Below, piece by piece: positions 1-12,099 of a DNA stretch of 64,000 nucleotides. The stretch covers positions 14,668,626 to 14,732,625 of the forward strand of contig NC_134457.1 in assembly GCF_047948215.1 (NCBI RefSeq). Reading direction: 5' to 3'. The stretch comes from Lycorma delicatula (lineage: Eukaryota; Arthropoda; Insecta; Hemiptera; Fulgoridae). The stretch's first letter is position 1; the number at the start of each line of letters is the position of its first letter. The position numbers were made by a program, and so were the translations under genes. Under the pieces are notes generated by a model, which made no database searches, had not been told where the DNA came from, and was given only the letters and a program-made list of their open reading frames with translations.

Positions 1-479
1 AATTGCTATTTTTATATTTATACTTCATGTAATTTGGTGGTTCTAACGACCTATAAATTAATCCACTTTAATAAAATAGTGTAAGCTTTTTTTTAAATAA
101 TTGCTTCATTTTCTGGATATAAAATTGTTATAATAATGTCACAGTTATTAATGTTACAACGGCACGTAATGTTTGTTTTGCTGTATGTAATATGCATTCA
201 AATTAAAAATTGAGGAAGCAGAAAAGATAAAAACAAAGAAATTCTATTAAGGAAATATAATGGTTACCATTAAAACAAATGATTTATGTACGTAACATTT
301 CAAACAAACCGTAGTTTATAATTTACATAAATTTACTTTACGTATACTAGACAGTGATATTATATGCTCTAAAAATTAGGATAAAAGAAATAAAACTTAC
401 ATAAATACCTTGAATTATCGACACTAAATGATATTTTATAGGCCTGAAAATCAGGTTTATAATAATTTCATGTTTCCCT

Positions 480-1199
480 ACTTTCACGTCTAGATAGCGC
501 TAATGCTTTAGAAGGAAACGTATTGTAATCGGTCCAATTTGGGCATATGTAGTTTTCACCGGACCTTTACGTTTTGACACCTAAGGAATCCAAAGAACCG
601 GATGAAAATTTTCCGGTTGTTGATGTTCGTATGTATGCGCGCACGAGCGCGTGAATTCAGTGTTGGTCTATGAATCTCCTTATATCTCTAGAACTACAGC
701 ACCGATTTTGACAAAACTTGGTCAAGTACTTCTATTTATTGATGCCATTTAATTTTCAACTTAAAAGGTCAAGGAGGTGAGGCTGTACAGCAAAATCACA
801 CTCATTATTTTGAGATTTCGCCAAATTAAGGTCATATTTTTCTTAGGCCATTTGTTAACAATTAAAAAATCGCAATATTTGCAAAAATGTTTTTGCAAAA
901 TCGGCCCCCTACCCCAAAAAATGGTGTTACAATCGTTTTTTTGCGTTTTAACGACTCATATGAGCGGTAGAAGTAAATAAATGAATAATATTTAATGTGT
1001 AAAAAGTAACTCAGTCTGGCCGGGTCTGGAAATCGATCGCCCGGTTAACTCGGTATCTGGTGCGTTAAACCTCGCGGCTATACCAGCCTGCCGAACGTAA
1101 AACCGAATTTTGTTCTATGTTGGTTATGAAATTACATTAGTTTAGTTAGTGCTGACATTCGCCTCTAGTACCGCTATACCCGTGAGAATTAAATATGGT
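480..1199 (+). repeat. Family A repeat, copy 1 (3' truncated)
   Basis: First of six copies of an interspersed repeat of about 0.85 kb (others start at 1200, 25047, 41675, 55085 and, reversed, 59490). Copies begin near ACTTTCCCGTC and end near GACGGGAAAGT, which gives short imperfect terminal inverted repeats. Shared internal phrases include TTTTGACACCTAAGGAA and a tRNA-like stretch on the minus strand (about 1003-1097 here). This copy stops near 1199 where the next begins inside its own 5' part, so the two form a head-to-tail pair. The 67-residue reading frame at 777-980 is not conserved between copies. The class is uncertain: a non-autonomous TIR element is the best guess. Confidence 0.7.
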
Positions 1200-2021
1200 A
1201 CGTTTTGAATCCTAAAGAATCCAAAAAACACAAATACCGGATGGAAATGTTTACATGTACGCGTGTGTATTCGGTGTTGGCATCTATATCACCTTATATC
1301 TCCAGAGCTACTGGACCGATTTCTACCAAACTTGATCACATTATTTCTGTGTATGGTAATTGATACCATTAAATTTTCAACTTAAGGAAAATAAATTTTA
1401 AGGAGAATTAAATTTTCAACCTCAAGTGGGTGAGGCTGTTGAGTAAGGTCACCCTCAGTATCTCGAGATTTCGCCTTATTAAGATCATAATATTTCTCTC
1501 AGGGACATTTTTAACGAATAAAAAATATCATCTGCAAAAAAATATTTTTGCAAAATTGCACCCTCATTACAAAGAAATGCTGTTGTATTCGTCTAGTATG
1601 TTATGACGTCACAGGTAGCGATAGAATTAAATAAATGAATAATATATAAAGTGTAAAAAAGTAATTGGGTCTATCCGGGTATCCAACTCGATCGCCCGGT
1701 TGACTGGGTACCTGGTGCGTTAAGCCTATCAGCTACATCGGTCTGCCGTCGGTACAAGCGAAATTTATTCTTTGTAAGTTGTGAAATTTAGTTAGTGCCG
1801 ATCGTTGCCGCTAGTACAGCCACACCCACGCGATTTAAATACGGTATACGCACGCGGTTAGTTAGAATCAGTGAATTAAATAAACGAAGAAATATTATAT
1901 GTAAATAAAATGATAAATATTTTATATTAAGTTGTGTCTGTGTGTGTAAGCCGTACATCAGAAATAATTCACAATTGCAGGACTTTCCCGGAACACGGCA
2001 TTAGCCGCGTGACTGGAAACT
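1200..2021 (+). repeat. Family A repeat, copy 2 (5' truncated)
   Basis: Enters the family at the CCTAAAGAATCCAAAAA phrase, lacking the first 70 or so bases, and runs to the family 3' end (GACTGGAAACT, 2011-2021). It contains the minus-strand tRNA-like segment at about 1660-1750 and the 3' subterminal hairpin (ACGGC with GCCGC, near 1993-2010). It directly follows copy 1, which suggests unequal recombination between two copies. Confidence 0.68.
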
Positions 2022-2039
2022 TTGTTGTCAGCTACTTTA

Positions 2040-2470
2040 TTTTTCAAATTATCATATATTTTTAACATAATTTAACAAGAATATAAAAAAAATCATTTAT
2101 TACTTATTCTTATCACTTTTTTATTTCTTTTATTACTTTTGGTGATAGCGAGATTAAATAAAAATAAATCCGTCTTGAAAACGGTCAATTAATAACTTAT
2201 AACTTTGTCATTTAATTTCATTAGATAATATTCCTATAATTTCACTATGGAATCGTAACGTGTATGGATGAATGTGTAGCAATTCTTTAAAATCGATGTC
2301 AATAAATACATCTTTTTTTTTTATTAATTTTGAAATTCGAGTTCGAAACTACATTATGTTTACTCGAAATATAATGTAAAGCGGTAAACAATAATGTGAT
2401 TTTTCTCTGAAAAAGGGACATTTATTTTCAGTATCTTTTGGAAATTGCTTACCAAATGTATTTAAAAATA
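2040..2470. other. AT-rich spacer
   Basis: No reading frame, RNA gene or repeat recognised; poly-A and poly-T runs only. Confidence 0.5.
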
Positions 2471-3187
2471 ATCTGATATGGACACCACATGACTTCATTG
2501 TACGCCTATTAAATTACATAAACACATTTTTTTAAAATGAAAGTACATAAAATTTTATTTCAATAATAACTGCTAATATTTTTTCATTTTTTTTCTTGTT
2601 ATTGCATTATTATTTACCGTACAAATGTTTTTACAATCAGAGGTTAATAATTATTAATAAATCGATATATAAATTACAAAAAAGGTAAAAAAAAGTAGAT
2701 GAAATCGATGTTTACTGATGTACCTTTCCCTTGTGAGGTCACAAGGGAAATATTTCCCATTCATTTTTTAATATCATTTTTAATATTTCATTAATTAAAA
2801 ATGTTATTTAGCTATAACTCTGGAACCAATAAAAATAAGTACAATTTATGATATATGTTGAAAAGCTCTCAATGAAGGCTTATTACTGCGATTAAGAAAA
2901 AGTCCAAAATCCAAATGTTTTTGGATTTTGGGCTTTTTTGGACACTTTTGGTTCAGTCGATTACAATCAAAAAGGAAGGTGCACAACTAGGTATTACAAC
3001 AGTCATAAATCCAAAATTTCAAGATCCTACTCCTAATCGTTTTTCAGTCATGCGAGATACATACATATGTACGCTGAAACTAGATAAAATGGAACCAGGG
3101 ATGGTCAAAATGGATATTTCCGTTGAAATCTGAAAACCGAAATTTTTCGCGATCACAATACTTTCTTTAATTCGTACAAGGAAGTAA
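2471..3187 (-). repeat. Family B repeat, copy 1
   Basis: Reverse-strand copy of a roughly 0.7 kb repeat seen again at 8526, 10484, 19037, 22095 and 35876. On the family sense strand it starts with ACTTCCTTGTA and ends with TACAAGGAAGT followed by a small palindrome, ATGTGG-TGT-CCACAT. All full copies carry an internal hairpin built from AAAGCCCAAAATCC and its complement (2897-2940 here). A tRNA B-box-like GGTTCGAATCC lies in the 3' half of most copies, and is lost in this one. The 72-residue frame at 2915-3133 is repeat sequence read in antisense. Confidence 0.72.
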
Positions 3188-3205
3188 TAAATAAATAATT
3201 AACCC

Positions 3206-3470
3206 TTAGGGAAGGTCTAGTGGTAAATCAGCTAATTTCAAATCGGAGTTCTAAGTTTAAGTCCTAACAAAGGTAATTGCTTTTATTCGGATTTGAATAC
3301 TAGATTGTGGATACCGATGCTCATTGTTGATTAGGTTTCAACTAACCACACGTCTTAGGAACGGTCGTCCTGAGTCTGTTCAAGACTACACATTGACGGT
3401 GTAGTTACAATACACGATAAGTCGGTAATAAGTTTAATTGTTGATGCGACTATAAATAAAATATAAAAAA
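3206..3470 (+). repeat. tRNA-derived SINE, tail type 2
   Basis: Head has the Pol III A-box-like GGTCTAGTGGT and a degenerate B box. The body (GAATACTAGATTGTGG, then CTTAGGAACGGTCG) matches the SINEs at 24082, 32835 and 39312. After CAAGACTACAC the sequence departs from them and ends in TGTTGATGCGACTATAAATA, a different 3' tail. Part of the anticodon-arm region is deleted relative to the others. Confidence 0.7.
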
Positions 3471-3558
3471 AAATTCGTGTTTGTGAATTTGTTTATTAGA
3501 AATTTATATTTAACGTTTATTGTCTTATTAGGAAAATTAAAAATTTACATTTTTATTA

Positions 3559-5193
3559 TCTTACCCTACTAAACGGCATTTGTATATGTGTCTGTGCGTG
3601 CTTCCCCGTTAGCTTAGAAGCGGAATATACCGATCACTAGCAGAAAATCCTGATTAGTTAGTAAATGTCTCATGGTGGTCAGGTGTATGCTTGTTATATT
3701 ATATATCGATATACATGCGAAATGTATATCGAATTTTTCGGAAAATTCAGTACTTTTTAACCGGATTAGAATTTTCGGAAGAAAATTGCTGAAAAATTTG
3801 TTTGACCCCCCTCGACGATATCTCGTACGCTCACAGTGTTACCTGTCGGATGATAGTATTTTCAAGTGTCCCCAGGGCATCATTCCGAAATTGGAGAGGG
3901 GGCGCGATGAGGTGCCACTGTAATATCTCGGTAACCGCTCCTCCGTGTTTCACAACTCAAATGGTTTAGGTATCAGCAGGTCGAGCGCTAACTGTTTAAG
4001 CATCGGGTACATTTTTGATTGACCGGATCTTCGTTATCCGGAAATTAAATTGTTTAGCCCTATGTTTTGATTGTACTCACCCGCCGTAAAACGTACCGGT
4101 CCGATCTTTCGCTAAATACGCTCAAACCTGTGCGCTAGCGCATCTGTAAAGTACAAATTTATGATTACTAAAAAATAAAATAAAAAAACTTTTTTTTTAA
4201 ACCCACTCATATTAAATGCACTAAAATGTAGAAAATAAAAAAAATACATAAAAAAATTTAAACACTTCTCTTAAACTCACTAAAATGTATACCAAAAACA
4301 ATTTTAGGACGGTATCTCAGAATGGATTTGACAAGCTTTGATGGAGATATGTAAGACTAGCAGGTTACCCGTCGCGGCCCACGATTGATAGGAAGAAGAA
4401 ACACCAACAAATAAGAGCCAGAAGAAAGAACATGCTTACATGATGATGCCCGTCAAAAAATCATAAGATTTTTTCTTAAGTGTTTATAAACAATAAATAA
4501 CAACATTAATAATAAATTTAAATTAAATTACAAAAATTAATTTATTAATAAATTTTTCTAGCGTAATCCATTCATTCAATATCGATTGATCTTTGACAAA
4601 TATTCGATTATTCACTTGAACTCCTTAAAATTAAAATTTCGCAAAATCCTTTCTTAGTGCACGCCTACTTAAAGATGCGAAGGATGATATTTGCGTGATG
4701 AATAGCCTAAAGAGTAAGGTGCGCAGACACGCGAAAGAAAAAACTGGCAAAAACATCAAATTTTTCATTTGAAGTAATAACTTTCACACAATCATACATA
4801 TCACCATCAAACCTTGTTGTCAGATCCATTCTGAGATACCGTCCGAAAATTACTTTTTACCTTTTAGTGCGTTTAATTTAAGAGTGGTGTTTTAATAATT
4901 TTTTTACAAAATATCTATTTATTTATGTGATTGTTTTTCTTCATAAAATTATGAACTATAACCAAAACTTAGGCACCGATCACCGGTGGAAAATCCTGAT
5001 TCGTTAGTATCAATTTTTTTGTTAAATTAAATTTGTAATTTTACTTTCGATATATCAATTTACATAATTGAAAAAAAATATTTTTACATAATTTTGGACA
5101 CTTAATAATCCCATTCCGAGACGTCACCCGCCGGGGCAACCCGCCCAGAGAGCGTAGCTGCAGAGGTGTGCCATAGGCACGCCCTACAGTTAG
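3559..5193 (+). mobile_element. Helitron-like element, copy 1
   Basis: Starts TCTTACCCTACTAAA directly after a host A and ends CAGTTAG directly before a host T. A hairpin GGTGTGCC-ATA-GGCACGCC (5165-5183) lies 10 bases before the end. Start, end, hairpin and A|T insertion agree with copies at 20192-21523 and 51497-51962 and with the 5' end at 30045. No Rep/helicase gene is present, so it is non-autonomous. The middle holds a long inverted repeat (about 4258-4352 with 4785-4897), also present in the 20192 copy. The 83-residue frame at 3672-3923 is not conserved between copies. Confidence 0.7.
5165..5183 (+). other. Helitron 3' subterminal hairpin
   Basis: Eight-base arms with one G-T type mismatch and a three-base loop, 10 bases from the element end. 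Confidence 0.65.
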
Positions 5194-5199
5194 TTGTTT

Positions 5200-5555
5200 T
5201 ATAAAAAGATAAAATTATTTATTACAAAAATATGTGATTTTTGTAATAAAAATTAGGTATGACAAGGTATTGTATGACTTGAGCTGCATAGCCGGGAAAG
5301 TCATGTAATACTTTGTAAGCTTTTTATTATAATTTTTTTGTAGTTATTTAATAACGTTGCATCAAATCTGTCCGACCTATTAAAGTAAATAATTACTAAT
5401 AAATAAACTTCTATGCCCCAAAAAACAAGAGAGCTTAACGGCATCCGTACTAAAAAATACATTTTTTACACTTATTTTTCAAAACTGAAAATTCAATTAT
5501 GTCTGTTGTTAGTGTAGACGACATGGTATCTTTGTAAAAAAAGAAAATCCCTCTA
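5200..5555. other. AT-rich spacer
   Basis: No gene or recognised repeat seen. Confidence 0.45.
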
Positions 5556-5557
5556 AA

Positions 5558-5742
5558 AGCCATTACCTTTTTGCTTTTATTCTGATTGTAATACTAGATC
5601 TGGTGTAGTGGTGTTCTTTGGTGGTACGGGGATCAATTAACCACACGTCTCTGGAACGGTCGGCCTGAGTACACGTTTTTCACACAGATATTGATGAGTC
5701 GCTAATGACTTTATTTATTGTTAATACGACTGTAAAAAAAGA
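5558..5742 (+). repeat. tRNA-derived SINE, tail type 2, 5' truncated
   Basis: Carries only the body (AATACTAGATCTGG, CACACGTCTCTGGAACGGTCG) and the tail GTTAATACGACTGTAAAAAAA. The tail matches the SINE at 3206-3470, not the type ending near 24380. The tRNA-like head is missing. Confidence 0.62.
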
Positions 5743-5744
5743 CC

Positions 5745-6780
5745 ATATTTAAGCCTGATTAAAATTTTTGAACGGATTTAAAAGAAAAATTTAATTTTGA
5801 AATTTTGTAAATCACTGGCTGAAGATGATATTCAAAATAAACGCGCTTCTTTTATTTTACGATAATTATTTACTCTCTTTTTCCATTCTACCATCGTCAT
5901 AAAAGAATATCAGCGGATCATAAGAGAATAACTATTAGAAAATATCACACAAAAATTTAAGATTCTCATCCCATATGTAAAATAACTCAAATAAAAATCT
6001 GCGTTCAAACAATTTTGGAGCACTTCGCATATAAAAACATCTTGTGCAAACCTAGATACATTTTTCACCTGTCATAAATACTCCTGACATCACGATATCT
6101 ACCAAAAATTAAAATTATAATCGATTTTCTAATAATTTAATCATTGAAGTACATAAGTTACCATGATAATGACACATTCTCCTTAGAAACAAGTTATATA
6201 CTCTGTATTGTCTGAAATTGGAAATTTCATGCCTTATTTACTTCGTAATACAACGACAAGGGTTGTCAGGTGTTACCGAATAATAGTGTCGGGCCAACAT
6301 CGCACGCACAGACGTATCAATCGATATCTCAGAGGTTAAGATACTTCATCACTGTATAGCCGTATTAAATAATTAATGAACCGTACTACAATTTCAGCGT
6401 TCAATAAGTAAGAGTAGCTTAAACATGAACCACCCGGACGTTGATCGTTATTAATATTTTTACCTTCCATTCACTTAACCTAATCTATATTAATCGACTG
6501 AGTAAGTACATAATATTTTAAACGTTTATATTTCGTGTTTCTTGATATTTTGAAAGATTTTTTGCATCGTATTTTGAGGTACCAGAAATATCATAGTTTG
6601 TTTTTATTTTTAAGTGGACAGACACATTCACTTCTGATTCACACCCCGTTCTTAACGCGTATTTCTATGAGTCGTGTATACGCTTGATTCATTCAAACGT
6701 CAAGAATCATAGGGTTAATTTACACATTATCGGTAATTTTTTTTTTTGGGTGGTACGTTTGTGGTATTTTATATGAACAT
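5745..6780. other. Unassigned AT-rich interval
   Basis: No supported gene. Ends in a poly-T run (about 6737-6748) just upstream of the truncated LINE at 6781. Confidence 0.45.
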
Positions 6781-7791
6781 TTGTTAGGAATCCAGAATCC
6801 CTTTACTACCTGGAAACGGGTGACTGCAGCCGTTTTTCTGGATGTGGCCAAGGCCTTTGACAAAGTTTGGCATAGCGGGCTGCTTTATAAGCTAGCGCGA
6901 TCGGCGATCCCGTACCGCTATGTCAGACTGATGCAGTCATATCTGCTAGACCGACATTTTGTCGTGTGCGTAGAGGAAACGATTTCCTCTACCAGAGAAA
7001 TAGCCGCTGGGGTTCCCCAAGGAGCAGTACTTTCCCCGTTCTTGTACACTTTGTACGTGAACGATATGCCGCTGTCGGAAGGGGTCAAAACGGCCCTTTA
7101 CGCAGACGACACGGCATATTTCTACGAATCCGCAAATGTGGATTACGCGGTCCGGAGGCTCCAAAGGCAGCTGGACTTAGTGGAACCGTGGCTCGACATG
7201 TGGAGAATCAGGGTCAACGGTGAAAAATCGGTGGCCGTGATGTTCACATGCAAGACACGAAAACCGACCAGAGAGCTGGAAATCTCAGGGGAGAAAATCC
7301 CTTTTGAGAAAACAGTTAAGTACCTGGGGGTGGTGTTGGACAGGCGGCTTACCTTCGGCGAACATGTAAATTATGCGACCCGGAGGGCTAAGGCCGCCAG
7401 AGCCTCGCTATACCCAGTGCTGAACAGTGCCAGCCCGTACCCACTGGCAACTAAGCTCCTCATTTTTCGGCTGTACGTACTGCCGATTCTAACATATGTT
7501 TACCCGGCATGGGGGGCAGTGTTGAGCTCCTCGCTTCAAAAGAAGATCGAGGCCGTCCAAAACATCGCGTTGCGGACGATCTTTGGAGCTCCGTGGTTCG
7601 TCAGGAACGCCACTCTCCGATCTGATGCGAGATTTCAATCCGTGTCCGAGGTGGGGGTGGCGCAGGCGCGCAGACTGTTCGGGAGAGCGGCTGTGTCCGA
7701 ACACAATCATCTTCGGGACATCTGCCGAGAGGACCCAACTCCGACAGTTGTAAGGAAGCGGCCTCACGCCGTACTGGACGAACCACCGTGA
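6781..7791 (+). CDS. Jockey-type LINE reverse transcriptase, 5' truncated
   Basis: Partial ORF2 of a non-LTR retrotransposon, which copies LINE RNA into DNA at a nicked target. The 336-codon frame opens on TTG and has no proper start; the endonuclease and N-terminal RT are missing, as expected from 5' truncation. Visible RT motifs: LDVAKAFD (residues 20-27, motif A), VPQGAVLSP (78-86) and YADD (107-110, both catalytic Asp intact). The thumb region includes VKYLGVVLDRRLTFGEHV and a later RLYVLPILTYVYPAWG. It is clearly GC-richer than its surroundings and has no internal stop, so it is probably the youngest LINE here. Jockey is the best clade guess; R1 is possible. Overlapping minus-strand frames are shadows. 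Confidence 0.88.
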   Translation: MLGIQNPFTTWKRVTAAVFLDVAKAFDKVWHSGLLYKLARSAIPYRYVRLMQSYLLDRHFVVCVEETISSTREIAAGVPQGAVLSPFLYTLYVNDMPLSEGVKTALYADDTAYFYESANVDYAVRRLQRQLDLVEPWLDMWRIRVNGEKSVAVMFTCKTRKPTRELEISGEKIPFEKTVKYLGVVLDRRLTFGEHVNYATRRAKAARASLYPVLNSASPYPLATKLLIFRLYVLPILTYVYPAWGAVLSSSLQKKIEAVQNIALRTIFGAPWFVRNATLRSDARFQSVSEVGVAQARRLFGRAAVSEHNHLRDICREDPTPTVVRKRPHAVLDEPP

Positions 7792-8430
7792 TGGTGCGGT
7801 GCGGTAGCCGAAAATCGACAAACCAGGCTTAGGGGCCTCCATATCGCATGAGCCATAATCGGAATAGTGCGTCAGACGCGTTTCCGGGGTCGCGAGTGAA
7901 AAGTTTTCGCGAGTTATATAGTTTGAAGACGTCAAACACGGTAAGTCGCGCATAAAACAAAAACGCGGTCTAAATTTAAAAAAACTTACAGTAAGACAAA
8001 ATATTCCAGCAATTGCGACTCCTCCGGAAAAGGGGACGCGCATTGCTCCCTCCTTATACCTAGTGCCCCGTTGTGGCGTATTTCTGCTAGCCTATTAAAG
8101 AGTTAGCACCGAAAGGACTTCAGTGGACGGTCTGAAGGGGAATTACGTCGGGAGGACAGGCTTTATAAGCCTAGCCTTCCGCGGTCGGCCCATGAAATGG
8201 GTTCGATAACGCTGGTTTAACAACGGATTGGAATGCAATTAAATCCGTCTTAAATTCACTAAAATAATAATAGACAAAACTTGAAAAATTAGATCCGAGA
8301 TTAAAAAAATAACCCTTTTAAAAACAAGCCCGATTAGAATGATTCAGCAGCAAGGGACTCTGTCCAGGTTCTGCGATAAAGTAGGGAGTAATAGACTCCT
8401 GCCAACTTTGCATTCCATTCCATTCCATTT
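7792..8430 (+). mobile_element. 3' UTR and tail of the LINE at 6781
   Basis: The GC-rich sequence after the RT stop continues with no frame and ends in a short CATTCCATTCCATT array near 8402-8427, where AT-rich sequence resumes. Short tandem tails in place of poly-A are common in LINEs. The exact end is uncertain. Confidence 0.55.
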
Positions 8431-8525
8431 ACTACCTCCCTCTCACGTTATCTTTTCTTAGGATAGTTTATTGGAATTTTACCAATCACACCGGAATACA
8501 ATAATACCAGCATGTCAATAGGGGG

Positions 8526-9232
8526 TTTACTTCCTTGTATGAAGTAAAGGAAACATTATGATCGCGAAAAATTTCGACGGAAATATCCTTTTTCACCATC
8601 CCTGAATACTAATCTCTTCACCATCCCTTTGACTAATTTCGGCGTGACGTCTGTAAGTAAGTATGTCTGTCTGTATGTATGTACTTATCTCGCATAACTT
8701 ACAAAGGATTAGCCGTAGGATGTTGAAATTTTTGATTTAGGACTGTTGTAACATCTAGTTGTGCAATTCCCCCATTTGATTATTATATACTGAACCAGAA
8801 GTGTCTAAAAAGCCCAAAATCCAAAAAAATGGATGTTGGGCTTTTTCTTAACTTCAGTAATAAGCCGTCATTGAGAGCTTTTCAATAATGTATCACAAGT
8901 GGTACTTATTTTCACAGGTTTCAGAGTTATAACCATATGAAATTTTAATTAATGAAATATTTGGATCTTACAAGGGAAGTCACATCGGTTCAAATCAGAC
9001 TTCATCTCCTTTTTTATTTTTCTAACATTGTTTTAAAATTAAATATATATTGATTTATTAATAATTATTAACCAGTGATTGTAAAAAAAAACTTTTACAA
9101 TAAATAATAATTCAATAATAACAATAAAAAAAAATCAGAATTTATTAGTGAAATAAAATTTTATACATGTAATTTAAATACATGTAATTTAATAGGCATT
9201 ATTACATATATGTATATGTAATAGAGTTAATG
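8526..9232 (+). repeat. Family B repeat, copy 2
   Basis: Begins ACTTCCTTGTATGAAGT and carries the GGCGTGACGTCTGTAAGTAAG and TAGCCGTAGGATGTTGAAAT phrases plus the internal hairpin (about 8811-8850). The terminal TACAAGGAAGT/GTGGTGTCC segment is missing and replaced by TTACATATATGTATATG. Confidence 0.72.
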
Positions 9233-9235
9233 AAA

Positions 9236-10125
9236 CATCTGATTATTTAAATTTAATTGAATATTATAATTTTGAATCGTATTATTTTTGGATTTTCTAG
9301 TTTAATTTTATTTAATTATTCTTGAATTTCTGTTTAATTATATCTACATTAAACTTAACTAAAGAGTGACTGAAAAATAGACCCTCACAAGAACAACATA
9401 TACGCTGAGGCACACATTGTCCAATCTTTAATCGCAAAAAATTCTTATCTTTCAGTTCGTTACTCTTCTGATATTGTCGGATAATATTCTCCCTAAGTCG
9501 GAGTTGAACATCATTTCGTTTATTTGCTTATTATTGCCAATAATTTAATGGCTCTTTGATTTTATATAATTCTTCTGATATTAATTTGTGTACACTTTAG
9601 TTTTCAAATTTTCTCTCTCTTTATATTCATCACCCTCTCTTAATTTTTCTATTCTTTCTTTGGTTTTAACATTTTCTTCCTCTTTATATTTGTCATCTTC
9701 TCTTAAATTGTTTTATTCTTCCCTTGTTCTTAACATTTTCTTTTTCTTCATATTCATCTTCTTGTCGTTTTTTTGGGATATATTTCTTCATATTGTCTTT
9801 CTTTTTGCTGTATAATTGTTTATTTTTCATTTTTGATTACTCACCAAGTAATCTAATAACAAAAACTGAATATTTTACACTGTAAGGTCGAAACTAACAT
9901 TTGTAACCGGTATACAGGAGTTCACTAAACGGAATATTTTAATTATTATTAACTTTTTATTTATACTCACGCCAGAATTCTGAAACTTCTGTTAATCAGC
10001 AATTCACGAAGGTAAGAATATTACTGATCTAGTAATACGAGATAGACTTTTATTCTATCCTAATATTTCATGTAGATTGTTGAATTAATTACTTTATAAA
10101 TGTTTGATGTTAATAAAAACTAATA
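9236..10125. other. AT-rich interval with a minisatellite
   Basis: No gene. Contains the imperfect 63 bp tandem repeat annotated at 9609-9770. Confidence 0.45.
9609..9770 (+). repeat. 63 bp imperfect minisatellite
   Basis: About 2.6 copies of a pyrimidine-rich 63-base unit (9609-9671, 9672-9734, 9735 on). Because 63 is a multiple of three, the overlapping 75-residue frame shows a 21-residue period, e.g. FSLSLYSSPSLNFSILSLVL then FSSSLYLSSSLKLFYSSLVL. It is low-complexity Ser/Leu/Phe and I do not call it a gene. Confidence 0.6.
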
Positions 10126-10277
10126 TTTCAGCAATTGTATGACTGCCCACTTTATTAAAGAATTGGAGGATCGCATCTCACTTTGAAATGAAATAAGTTT
10201 AAATGAAGTGCAGCAAAAAATGTGTATATGTAATTTAATAGGCGTACAAGGAAGTCATGTGGTGTCCACATCAGAAT
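10126..10277 (+). repeat. Family B 3' fragment (long-tail variant)
   Basis: TTTATTAAAGAATTGGAGGA and AGTTTAAATGAAGTGCAGCA are repeated at 22790-22860. Both run into the family B terminus, TACAAGGAAGTCATGTGGTG. Confidence 0.62.
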
Positions 10278-10319
10278 TTTTATCTTTTTCTTTATTCAGA
10301 CAACATACTTACTAATTAA

Positions 10320-10470
10320 TATCCTGCATGACGACTTCTGTGGATGAGTAGGTACCTTCTAATGATGAGAGGTCTTGAGTTCTAATCCAACAAATCTTTT
10401 CATCAGCCACCCATTTCCACAGAGCTTATAACCGTAATTGTTGATGCCCGCTCTTTCATAATAAACAAAT
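10320..10470 (+). repeat. Degenerate SINE with type 2 tail
   Basis: GTGGATGAGTAGGT and GAGTTCTAATCC resemble decayed A and B boxes. The 3' part GTAATTGTTGATGC...ATAATAAA resembles the tail of the SINE at 3206-3470. Confidence 0.4.
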
Positions 10471-10483
10471 TAATGTCTACGTT

Positions 10484-11176
10484 TTACTTCCTTGTAGGAA
10501 GTACAAGGAAGTATTGTAATCGCAAAAAATTTCGGTTTTCAAATTTCAACGGAGTTATCCATTTTGACTAGTTTTGGCGTGATGTCTGTACGTACGTAAG
10601 TATCTATGTATGTACTATCTCGCATTACTTACAAACGATTAGCCGTAGGATTTTGAAATTTTGGATTTAGGACTGTTGTAATACCTAGTTGTGCACCTTC
10701 CTTTTTAATTGCAATCGACTGAACCAAAAGTGTCCAAAAAAGCCCAAAATCCAAAAACATTTGGATTGTGGAATTTTTCTTAACCCCAGTAATACGCCCT
10801 CATTGAGAGCTTTTCAACGATATATCATAAATGGTACATTTTTATTGGTTCTAGGGTTATAGCTAAATAAAATTTTCAATTAATGAAATATTTGGATCTC
10901 ACAAGGGGAAGGCACATCGGTTCGAATTCGACTTCATCTCCTTTTTTTGTTTTTTTTTTAACTTTTTTTTTAGATATATTGATTTATTAATAATTATTAA
11001 TCTCCGATTTAAAAAAAAATTAGTCAATAATAATTCAATAATAACAATTAAAAAAAATAAATAAATAAAAAATCAGATGTTATTAGTGAAATTAAATTAA
11101 ATATACTTATAAAAATGTGTATATGTAATTTAAGAGGCATACAAGGAAGTCATGTGGTGTCCACATCACATTGTTT
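10484..11176 (+). repeat. Family B repeat, copy 3
   Basis: The most complete copy. The 5' end has the perfect palindrome CTTCCTTGTA-GGAAG-TACAAGGAAG. The internal hairpin is near 10735-10780, the B-box-like GGTTCGAATTC near 10919, and the end is ACAAGGAAGTCATGTGGTG followed by TCCACATCA. Confidence 0.75.
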
Positions 11177-11179
11177 TTT

Positions 11180-11960
11180 TTTTACATTCACTGTAATAAA
11201 TTAAAGCTTCAACTTATTGTCGTACAAACGGAGAACAAGAAAATATAATACCCAAACGTTTGATTTTTTAATATTTGTAATTCGGTAATCATTTCTAAAT
11301 TATGCTTTTACAATCATAATCTAAACAAAAATATTACACAAGATGTCAATTTTTCTAAAGTTTTTCTTTATATAGTTATTCCATTTATAATTTTTTCCTA
11401 CTTGCAACATATGATCTCGAAGAAATAAAAAGGCGAAGTAATAAAGTACCATAATATTTCTCTTCCCTTGGTTATCAGTCCCGTGATAAATGGAAAAAAA
11501 TTGTTGTAATCAACGCTTTACGAGTTTTCAAGTCTAGATAAGATTAAAAATAAGAAGTTACGCCCTTGTTTTATCATAAAAATATTTGATACTTTCTACA
11601 AAATTACACTTTCAAGATCTGAGAACTCTCCTTTTACATTCGCTACATATAAAATTTCTAAAGTTTAGATGATAAGTTATCTTGAAATTTAGTCAGATAG
11701 AAAATAACAATTTGCAATTGTATAACTTAGGAATTTTGGAAATTAAAACCTGCAAAATTATCCTCGATTCACTTTAAAAGTTATCCTGTTTTAATTAGAC
11801 GTTGTAATAGACTGTCTCGAAAGTTACGCGTACAAATTATATGTAATGATGTTTTCATCTGGTGCCGACTGAATCGATTTATTTACGAATTAATTACACC
11901 GCAGCTTTATTTAAAGTTATATAATTGTTGAAAAAACACGATAGACGATAAAGTATTATA
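11180..11960. other. Unassigned AT-rich interval
   Basis: No gene or recognised repeat. Confidence 0.45.
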
Positions 11961-11961
11961 T

Positions 11962-12010
11962 AAATAATGGTGAGGACTAACAAATTGATTCACCAAGTAC
12001 ATTACTGCAT

Positions 12011-12020
<10 letters not shown>
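11962..12020 (+). repeat. Short dispersed repeat, copy 1
   Basis: GGTGAGGACTAACAAATTGA and CATTACTGCATTAA recur with about 85% identity at 15710-15765 (GGTGAGGAGTATAACAAATT, ATTACTGCACTAAG). Confidence 0.5.

Positions 12021-12082
<62 letters not shown>
12012..12082 (+). repeat. (CA)n microsatellite
   Basis: About 35 uninterrupted CA units, followed by GCGCGCGCACGCG near 12093. The 64-residue minus-strand frame here is mostly translated microsatellite (VC repeats) and is not a gene. Confidence 0.95.
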
Positions 12083-12084
<2 letters not shown>

Positions 12085-12099
12085 TTTAACCGCGCGCGC

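Noticed and set aside
7489..8043. 184-residue minus-strand frame
   Set aside because: Shadow of the LINE reverse transcriptase and its 3' UTR; no motif.
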